DNA from: an uncultured Bacillota bacterium
GTDB taxonomy: Bacteria; Bacillota_I; Bacilli_A; RF39; UBA660
Reading direction: 5' to 3'
Assembly (NCBI GenBank): GCA_905205665.1
Contig: CAJLEF010000016.1
Coordinates: 1 to 20,822, forward strand
DNA: 20,822 bases
In this document: positions 15,660-20,822 of the stretch, piece by piece
Position numbering within the stretch: the first letter of the stretch is position 1
How the letters are laid out: every line of letters begins with the position of its first letter
The notes under the pieces: generated by a model
Told to the model about the DNA's origin: nothing
The model's database searches: none
Seen by the model: the letters and a program-made list of their open reading frames with translations, nothing else
Made by a program: the position numbers and the translations under genes

Positions 15660-16522
15660 AAACATATCTTCATTATAAAGACAAAGCTCTTTTTTATGAA
15701 AGAGGCGTATTTGTCTTTCTTATTTTGTTTACTCTTTTTGGTTGGTACAAAAATGGTTTAACTTATGTCTTCATGGATAAAATGACATTTTTATCTTCCT
15801 TAAAGGTCCTTATTTTACCTTTAATTTCCTTAGGAGAAGGTGTCCTTATTTCACTTTTGACGAAAAAAGAAAACAAACTTTCTTTAATCAATTGTAGTCT
15901 TTTGTTTACTCTTTTATTTCCGCCAGCATTTTCTTTGAAATGGGGTCTTTTATTTCTAAGTATCTTTAATTTTTGGCAATTTATTTGCAAGATGAAAAAT
16001 ATTAAATTAGAAAATGTTTTGTTATTTAAGACACTATTGATTATCTTTTGTTTAATAGAAAACATAGGACTTCAAAATGAGATGGAAAAGCTATATTCTT
16101 ATTCTTATCAAACGTTAGATATTTTATTAGGAATTTCAGTGGGTTCGTTTGGGATTACTTCTATTATTTTAAGTTTATTCCTTTATTTATTTTTAAGTAC
16201 AGATTTTTATTATAAAAAAGATATTCCCATTACCATCATTATTAGTTATCTGATAAGTAGTCTTTTGTATTCTATTGTAAAGACACCTGTTTGGCAAAGT
16301 GATTTTCTTTTAAATAGTTCTTTAATTTTTGCAGCTATTTATTTTTCTAGGAATAATTTTATAACCCCTGTGACACGTAAAGGCAAAATGATTTGTGGAA
16401 TTTTTATTGGCGTTATTTCCTTTATTTTAAATCTTTTTGGATTTAGAGAAGGAGTTTTCATTGTTTTTAGCATAGTTATGCTAGGTTATCTTTTTTATCA
16501 AAAAATAAAATATAAAGCGTAA
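15656..16522 (+). CDS. Divergent RnfD-like integral membrane protein
   Basis: The 288-residue protein is strongly hydrophobic with about nine to ten membrane segments between residues 16 and 282. Resemblance to RnfD/NqrB is seen in LLGISVGSFGITS (157-169; RnfD has LxGNxPGSLGETS), in TPVTRKGKMICGIFIG (237-252; RnfD has SPxTxKGxxIxGxxxG) and in FREGVF (263-268; RnfD YPEGVAF). The covalent-FMN Ser/Asp-GAT motif and the GGLGxNxFNPA motif of RnfD are not present. An AAAGGAGG site precedes the ATG, which overlaps the RnfC-like stop by four bases. It is likely the membrane half of a two-protein redox unit; assignment rests on motif resemblance by eye and needs a profile search. Confidence 0.65.
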   Translation: MKTYLHYKDKALFYERGVFVFLILFTLFGWYKNGLTYVFMDKMTFLSSLKVLILPLISLGEGVLISLLTKKENKLSLINCSLLFTLLFPPAFSLKWGLLFLSIFNFWQFICKMKNIKLENVLLFKTLLIIFCLIENIGLQNEMEKLYSYSYQTLDILLGISVGSFGITSIILSLFLYLFLSTDFYYKKDIPITIIISYLISSLLYSIVKTPVWQSDFLLNSSLIFAAIYFSRNNFITPVTRKGKMICGIFIGVISFILNLFGFREGVFIVFSIVMLGYLFYQKIKYKA

Positions 16523-16541
16523 AGTTTATGTAAAGAAATGC

Positions 16542-16569
16542 AAAAAATGCAAAAATTTGCATTTTTTTT
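16542..16569 (+). terminator. Rho-independent terminator of the RnfC/RnfD-like unit
   Basis: An 11-bp AT-rich stem centred on ATGCAA/TTGCAT (16542-16552 with 16557-16567) runs into a T-tract (16562-16569). It lies about 20 bases after the stop. Confidence 0.7.
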
Positions 16570-16579
16570 GTCAGAAAAA

Positions 16580-16608
16580 AAAGGAAATGACGAGTTTACC
16601 TGTAATAT
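16580..16608 (+). promoter_or_regulatory. Promoter-like box upstream of dnaG, resembling a SigH -35
   Basis: AAAGGAAAT (16580-16588) fits the B. subtilis SigH -35 consensus RNAGGAWWW; 11 bases later CTGTAATAT (16600-16608) is a weaker match to the SigH -10. No good SigA -35 lies 16-18 bases before TGTAAT. A very similar box lies at 20657-20685 upstream of the right-edge gene. Which sigma factor reads it is not known. Confidence 0.45.
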
Positions 16609-16636
16609 ATATTATTAGGGGAGGAGTTATATTTAT

Positions 16637-18394
16637 ATGCCAAAAATATCGCAAGAGACGATTGATGAAATAAGAAATAAAGCAGATATCGTGGATATTA
16701 TCAAAGAATATATTCCTCTTATCCAAAAAGGAAAGAATTACTTTGGGGTATGTCCTTTTCATCAAGACCATTCGCCAAGTATGAGTGTTTCTAAAGAAAG
16801 ACAGTTATTTAAATGCTTTTCTTGCGGTGCCGGTGGAAACGTCTTTAAATTCGTTAGTGATTATGAAAATATAAGTTATATTGAAGCTGTTAGTAAAGTT
16901 GGTAGTAAAGTTGGAATTAATTTAAATATTGAAAAAACATCGAAAGTAAATGAAAAATACAAAAGTCTTTATGAAATCATGGACTTAACCAATCTCTTTT
17001 TTGAAAATAATATTCAAACTGATAACGGAAGTGAAGCAAGAAATTACTTACACCAAAGAGGATTAAATGATAATGATATTAAAGAATTTAATCTTGGTCT
17101 TTCATTAAATGATAATAACTTAGCCAAATTTTTAGAGAAAAAAAAGATGTCCTTGGAACAAGCATTATCTTTAGGCTTAGTAAATCAGAAGAACTTAGAA
17201 TACACCGATGTTTTTAAAAATCGTATTTTATTTCCTATTCATGATTTAGAAGGCCATGTCGTTGGTTTTACAGGTCGTATTTATAAAGATAACAACGGAC
17301 CTAAATACCTTAATAGTAGAGAAACCCCTTTGTTTCGAAAGGGTCAAATTTTATTTAATTATCATCGAGCTAAAAAATATATTCAACTTCAAAAAGAAGT
17401 TATTTTAGTGGAAGGCAACATGGATGCGATAAGGATGTATATTAATGACTTTAAAAACACCTTAGCGTTAATGGGAACGAGTCTAACTGAAGAGCAAGTA
17501 AGAATTTTAAAAAATCTTCGTTCTAAAGTCATCCTTATGCTAGATAATGACGAAGCCGGTCTTACGGCTACTTATACGGTCGGTGAAGAATTAATTAAAA
17601 GTGGTATCGAAGTTTTTGTTATCAGATTAAGTGGTAAAAAAGACCCGGATGAATATATTTTATCTTTCGGCGCCGAAGCTATGAAAGAAAATATTGAACG
17701 ACCTTTATCCTTTCTAGAATTTAAATTGAATTATTTAAAACAAGATCGAAACTTAAATGACGCAAGTGAATTATCTTTATATATTAAAGAAGTTCTTCAA
17801 ATTTTAAAAGATGAAGATGAGATTACCACAGGCATTATTTTGAATCAAATTTCTAATGAATACCATATTCCTTTAGAGACTTTACAAAATAGTATCCCTA
17901 AAAAAGAAGAAATAATAATCCCTAAAGAGCCAGTTAAACCAAAGAAAAAAGATGGACAATATTTGACTTGTATTAAAAATATTCTTTATTACATGATGAA
18001 TGATGAAAAATATATTCAAATTTATGAAGATGAGTTAGGTTATTTTGAAGAAACCTTGTATAGAGAGATTGCTTCTGAAATACTAGGTTATTATATGACC
18101 AAAAAGAAAATGGTTTTTGCTGATTTTTTATCTTTTATCGAAACCTCTTTATTAAAAGATGAAATATACGAACTTATTTCCAGTATAAAAGATGAAGAAT
18201 TGACAGAAAATAAATTAAGAGATTATATCTATGGTGTTAAGCAAAAAAATTTGCAAAACAAAATTAAATCTTTGAAAGAAGAACAAAAAAAGACTGTGGA
18301 TATTTATCAAAAAGAATTAATAGGGAAAAAAATAATTGAAAATAAAATTGAAGCAGAAAATTTAAAAAAAGAAAGAAGTGTTGAGAATGACTAA
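16637..18394 (+). CDS. dnaG: DNA primase
   Basis: Synthesises RNA primers at the replication fork with DnaB helicase. The 585-residue protein begins with the CHC2 zinc finger (C39, H42, C60, C63), followed by the primase core and TOPRIM domain (VEGNMDAI with Glu259; LDNDEAG with Asp303 and Asp305), and ends in a helical helicase-interacting region. The ATG at 16637 follows AGGGGAGGAG, about 10-12 bases away, slightly long but matching the family N-terminus MPKISQETIDEIR. It is the first gene of the dnaG-rpoD-trmK operon and overlaps rpoD by 8 bases. Confidence 0.97.
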   Translation: MPKISQETIDEIRNKADIVDIIKEYIPLIQKGKNYFGVCPFHQDHSPSMSVSKERQLFKCFSCGAGGNVFKFVSDYENISYIEAVSKVGSKVGINLNIEKTSKVNEKYKSLYEIMDLTNLFFENNIQTDNGSEARNYLHQRGLNDNDIKEFNLGLSLNDNNLAKFLEKKKMSLEQALSLGLVNQKNLEYTDVFKNRILFPIHDLEGHVVGFTGRIYKDNNGPKYLNSRETPLFRKGQILFNYHRAKKYIQLQKEVILVEGNMDAIRMYINDFKNTLALMGTSLTEEQVRILKNLRSKVILMLDNDEAGLTATYTVGEELIKSGIEVFVIRLSGKKDPDEYILSFGAEAMKENIERPLSFLEFKLNYLKQDRNLNDASELSLYIKEVLQILKDEDEITTGIILNQISNEYHIPLETLQNSIPKKEEIIIPKEPVKPKKKDGQYLTCIKNILYYMMNDEKYIQIYEDELGYFEETLYREIASEILGYYMTKKKMVFADFLSFIETSLLKDEIYELISSIKDEELTENKLRDYIYGVKQKNLQNKIKSLKEEQKKTVDIYQKELIGKKIIENKIEAENLKKERSVEND

Positions 18395-19685
18395 ATTTGA
18401 AATGAAAAAAAATGAATTATTAGAAAAAGGAAAACAAGAAGGATATCTTCTTGTTAGTGAAGTAGTAGAAATTGCTAAAGAATGTAAAGCAAGTAAAGCG
18501 GAAGTAATGGCTTTTCGAAAAGAAATTGAACAAGAAAAAATTGATTTATTAGAAAAAGCTCCAGCTAAAAAGAAAAATATTAGCATTAAAGTTCATGAAA
18601 TTAAATCTTTTGATGAAAGAAAAAGTGAATTAATTAAAAAAGGAAAAGAAAAAGGCCATGTCACTTATGAAGAACTTGCTTCTGCTTTAAAAGGCCTTGA
18701 AGTAGATAATGATTCTTTAGATGATTTATATAATGCTTTAATGGAAAATGACATTGCTATCATTGGCGAAGAAGATGAAGCAAGCTCTAAAAATGGAGCT
18801 AAAATAGAGGAAGAACCCATTATTTTAAATGATGCCGAAATTACAAAAGATATTAATATCAATGACCCGGTTAGAATGTATTTAAAAGAAATTGGCCGTA
18901 TTTCTTTATTAACACCAGAAGAAGAGCTAGAACTATCTAAAAGGGTTGCTAATGGAGAAGAAGAAGCCAAAAATAAATTAGCAGAATCTAACCTTCGTTT
19001 AGTCGTTTCCATTGCTAAAAGATATGTTGGTCGAGGACTTTTATTTCTAGATCTTATTCAAGAAGGTAATATTGGTCTTATGAAAGCTGTTGATAAATTT
19101 GATTATGATAAAGGTTATAAATTCTCAACTTATGCTACATGGTGGATTCGTCAAGCTATCACGAGAGCTTTAGCTGACCAAGCAAGAACTATTCGTGTTC
19201 CAGTTCATATGGTTGAAACTATTAATAAGATGGCACGTATTCAAAGACAATTAACACTTGAACTTAATAGAGAACCTTCCGAAGAAGAATTAGCTAAAAA
19301 AATGGGTATTTCCGTTGAAAAAGTTCGTGATGTCATTAAGATTAGTCAAGATCCTGTTTCACTAGAAACCCCAATTGGTGAAGAAGATGATTCTCATTTA
19401 GGAGATTTTGTTAAAGATATTAATACCATGACTCCTGAAGAGTATGCTACAAATGAGATTTTAAAAGAAGAAATTAAAGCTGTTTTAGAAACTTTACAAG
19501 AAAGAGAACAAGAAGTATTGGAACTTCGTTTTGGACTTATTGATGGTACTAGTCATACTTTAGAAGAAGTTGGTAAAAAGTTTAATGTCACAAGAGAAAG
19601 AATAAGACAAATTGAAGCGAAAGCTTTACGCAAATTAAGACATCCTTCTAGAGCTAAAAAATTGAAAGATTTTATGACTGACTAA
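18387..19685 (+). CDS. rpoD: Primary sigma factor RpoD/SigA with an extended N-terminus
   Basis: The housekeeping sigma-70. In the 432-residue protein: region 1.2 to 2 (about 158-270) with the -10 recognition stretch KFSTYATWWIRQAITRA; region 3 (about 280-350); region 4 (about 365-425) with helix-turn-helix TLEEVGKKFNVTRERIRQIEAKAL. The N-terminus is unusual: two gapless segments (about 10-56 and 81-127) both look like region 1.1, with matched ELxxKGKxxG starts. The ATG at 18387 has GAAAGAAG eight bases upstream; in-frame GTG at 18378 and TTG at 18381 are less likely. Coupled to dnaG by an 8-base overlap and to trmK by TAATG. Confidence 0.97.
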   Translation: MTKFEMKKNELLEKGKQEGYLLVSEVVEIAKECKASKAEVMAFRKEIEQEKIDLLEKAPAKKKNISIKVHEIKSFDERKSELIKKGKEKGHVTYEELASALKGLEVDNDSLDDLYNALMENDIAIIGEEDEASSKNGAKIEEEPIILNDAEITKDININDPVRMYLKEIGRISLLTPEEELELSKRVANGEEEAKNKLAESNLRLVVSIAKRYVGRGLLFLDLIQEGNIGLMKAVDKFDYDKGYKFSTYATWWIRQAITRALADQARTIRVPVHMVETINKMARIQRQLTLELNREPSEEELAKKMGISVEKVRDVIKISQDPVSLETPIGEEDDSHLGDFVKDINTMTPEEYATNEILKEEIKAVLETLQEREQEVLELRFGLIDGTSHTLEEVGKKFNVTRERIRQIEAKALRKLRHPSRAKKLKDFMTD

Positions 19686-20329
19686 TGAAACAAAAACGAT
19701 TAGAAGCCATTTGTTCTTTTCTTACCACAGAAGATAAAATTATTGATATTGGTTGTGATCATGCTTATGTGCCAATTTATATGGCTAAAAAGGGTGCTAC
19801 TCATATTTTGGCAACAGATATCCATGAAAATGCTTTAAATGTAGCTAAAGAAAATATCCAAAAAAACTATTTAGAAAATACAATCGAAACTCTTTTAAGT
19901 GATGGGCTAGATAAAGTAGATACTAAAAATTATGATACTTTAGTTTTAGCTGGTATGGGTGCGAGTACGATTTTATCTATTTTAGATAATAAAGAAAAAT
20001 TAGAACCGATAAAGAAGATTATCATTCAGTCTAATAATGATTTAGAAAAATTAAGACAAACGATGATGAAACAAAATTTTACTTTAAAAGAAGAAAAAAT
20101 ATTAGAAGAAAAAGGACATTATTATGCCATTATGGTATATCAAAAAGGATTGCAGAAACTTAGTGAAGAAGAACTTTTACTAGGCCTTTATAATCCTCAT
20201 AATAAAAATTATTACAACTTTTTAAAAGAAACTTATAGTACGATTTTAAAACAAAGTCAAAATGAAGAAATCAAAAGAAAGTTAAAATTAGTATTAAACT
20301 ATTTATACAAAGAAAACGGGACGATTTGA
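19685..20329 (+). CDS. trmK: tRNA (adenine(22)-N1)-methyltransferase
   Basis: SAM-dependent enzyme that makes m1A22 in bacterial tRNAs. The 214-residue protein has the Rossmann motif I IIDIGCDHAYVPIYMAKKG (19-37), the acidic loop ATDIHENAL (about 43-51) and a catalytic-region AGMGAST (about 89-95), then a short helical C-terminus. Bacterial TrmK genes typically sit next to rpoD in Bacillota, as here. The ATG overlaps the rpoD stop by one base. The 3' end overlaps the convergent YqfQ-like gene by 27 bases. Confidence 0.9.
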   Translation: MKQKRLEAICSFLTTEDKIIDIGCDHAYVPIYMAKKGATHILATDIHENALNVAKENIQKNYLENTIETLLSDGLDKVDTKNYDTLVLAGMGASTILSILDNKEKLEPIKKIIIQSNNDLEKLRQTMMKQNFTLKEEKILEEKGHYYAIMVYQKGLQKLSEEELLLGLYNPHNKNYYNFLKETYSTILKQSQNEEIKRKLKLVLNYLYKENGTI

Positions 20330-20578
20330 TGATGGCAAAGATGTCTCGTTTTTTGTTTGGGGTGAAGAGTATGTCTTACTTTTTGTCTTTACAGAAACAG
20401 TATTATTATCCGGTGTCATAAATTCTTTAGCAATTTTAAAGGCATTTTGAGCATTTGAAAGCATAGGTTTTGCTTCTTTATATAAGGGAATTAATTGGTT
20501 AACAACATTTAAAGTTTTACTCATTCCACCGATAACTTTTGTAAGGGTAAGACCACTTCTTACAGGATTTGGAAACAT
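20303..20578 (-). CDS. YqfQ-like (VrrA/YqfQ family) small protein
   Basis: A 91-residue protein, MFPNPVRSGLTLTKVIGG at the start, an amphipathic helical part TLNVVNQLIPLYKEAKPML, and a Ser/Thr/Lys-rich polar tail (about 58-88). The MFPNP start and the NVVNQxIPxYxEAKP stretch resemble the YqfQ-like family, which in B. subtilis lies near the sigA-trmK region; this context supports the call. The second ATG (20578) is preferred over 20584 because AGAAAGGA (20595-20588) is nine bases upstream of it and only three upstream of the other. Function unknown in the family. Confidence 0.6.
   Translation of the reverse strand: MFPNPVRSGLTLTKVIGGMSKTLNVVNQLIPLYKEAKPMLSNAQNAFKIAKEFMTPDNNTVSVKTKSKTYSSPQTKNETSLPSSNRPVFFV
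20313..20354 (+). terminator. Terminator of the dnaG-rpoD-trmK operon, partly bidirectional
   Basis: AAAACGGGAC (20313-20322) pairs with GTCTCGTTTT (20343-20352, one G-U pair) with a 20-base interior containing a short TTTG/CAAA helix; T-run follows. It covers the trmK stop and the tail of the convergent gene; the reverse strand also has a T-rich exit. Confidence 0.6.
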
Positions 20579-20656
20579 ATTCATACGTCCTTTCTAATGT
20601 ATTTTATGAGAATAAAACACAAATTAGACAAAAAATTAACAAATTATGCCGAAAAA

Positions 20657-20685
20657 AAAGGAAATTGAAGATTTTTCTTGTATAT
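20657..20685 (+). promoter_or_regulatory. Second copy of the SigH-like promoter box, upstream of the right-edge gene
   Basis: AAAGGAAAT (20657-20665), 11 bases, then CTTGTATAT (20677-20685). The longer run GAAAAAAAAGGAAAT (20651-20665) is identical to 16574-16588 before dnaG, and the -10 side is alike. The transcript would start near 20693, about 50 bases before the ATG. Confidence 0.4.
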
Positions 20686-20744
20686 ATAAGTAGAAGGATA
20701 ATTTAAAGCTAGCAAAATTATCTTTCTTAGAAGAGGATAAATGC

Positions 20745-20822
20745 ATGATAAGAGAATTAGAAGAAGTAAAAAAATTTTACAGTTGTCGTTACGACAGAAC
20801 ATTTAAAGAAGTATTTTTAAAA
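20745..20822 (+). CDS. Partial CDS, probable PD-(D/E)XK (Rpn-like) nuclease-family protein
   Basis: Only the first 26 codons are in the window. ATG at 20745 has AGAGGA (20732-20737) seven bases upstream. The visible N-terminus has SCRYDRTFKEVFLK, which resembles the opening YDxxFKxVF motif of the Rpn/PD-(D/E)XK nuclease-transposase family common in low-GC gut Bacillota. With so little sequence this is a tentative call; a different ATG at 20741 is out of frame and hits a stop after about 18 codons. Confidence 0.45.
   Translation, partial: MIRELEEVKKFYSCRYDRTFKEVFLK

Noticed and set aside
16892..16915. 12-base tandem repeat in dnaG giving SKVG-SKVG
   Set aside because: The domain length there matches the normal primase zinc-domain boundary, so it is coincidental or long fixed, not a fresh insertion.
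18665..19012. Open frame antisense to rpoD (115 residues)
   Set aside because: Same codon-shadow effect; Ser/Leu-rich translation inside a certain gene.
1..20822. Genetic code 4 (TGA as Trp), as in mycoplasmas
   Set aside because: TGA ends genes such as trmK, the RnfC-like gene and the deoxyribosyltransferase-like gene at sensible points, and Trp is coded by TGG.
1..20822. CRISPR array, insertion sequence or prophage
   Set aside because: No regularly spaced repeats, no complete transposase or integrase, no terminal inverted repeats; only the incomplete nuclease-family gene at the right edge hints at mobile DNA.

Overview
This is a low-GC, densely packed, bacterial chromosomal window. Gene families and gene order (hrcA-grpE-dnaK-dnaJ, dnaG-rpoD-trmK, a YqfQ-like gene nearby) point to the Bacillota. 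The very AT-rich codon use, short intergenic gaps, oxygen-independent ribonucleotide reductase (nrdD/nrdG) and trimmed-down proteins suggest a strict anaerobe of the Bacilli/Erysipelotrichia/RF39-like gut lineages; that placement is inference. TGA is used as a stop and tryptophan is TGG, so this is not a genetic-code-4 mycoplasma. No complete mobile element, CRISPR array or rRNA gene was seen.

Layout. (1) 1-780, minus strand: tRNA-Arg(CCU), tRNA-Leu(GAG), then an unrecognised 170-residue protein and a strong terminator. (2) 887-3405, plus: a three-gene operon encoding a membrane-anchored Tim44-like protein, a soluble paralogue and a YdjI-type SPFH protein, all ending in a four-cysteine zinc ribbon; probably a membrane-associated or envelope-stress module. 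(3) 3397-4032, minus: a Crp/Fnr-family regulator facing away from nrdD, with a perfect 16-bp palindrome in the shared promoter region. (4) 4146-7636, plus: nrdD, nrdG, a nucleoside-deoxyribosyltransferase-like protein and dut, a dNTP supply and sanitation operon ending in a terminator. (5) 7673-14472, plus: a strong SigA promoter overlapping a degenerate CIRCE operator, then hrcA, grpE, an unrecognised 96-residue protein, dnaK, a hairpin, pepF, dnaJ and a terminator: the heat-shock chaperone operon with two unexpected members. (6) 14482-16569, plus: a self-contained two-gene unit encoding very divergent RnfC-like and RnfD-like proteins with the Fe-S clusters kept and key flavin/NADH motifs lost. 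(7) 16580-20354, plus: dnaG, rpoD and trmK, the macromolecular-synthesis operon, behind a promoter-like box resembling SigH -35 elements. (8) 20303-20822: a convergent YqfQ-like gene and, at the right edge, the start of a probable PD-(D/E)XK (Rpn-like) nuclease-family gene preceded by the same promoter-like box as dnaG.

The most interesting items are the stripped-down RnfC/RnfD pair, the zinc-ribbon Tim44/SPFH operon, the small protein between grpE and dnaK, the duplicated region-1.1-like N-terminus of RpoD, and the Crp/Fnr palindrome that sits over both divergent promoters.
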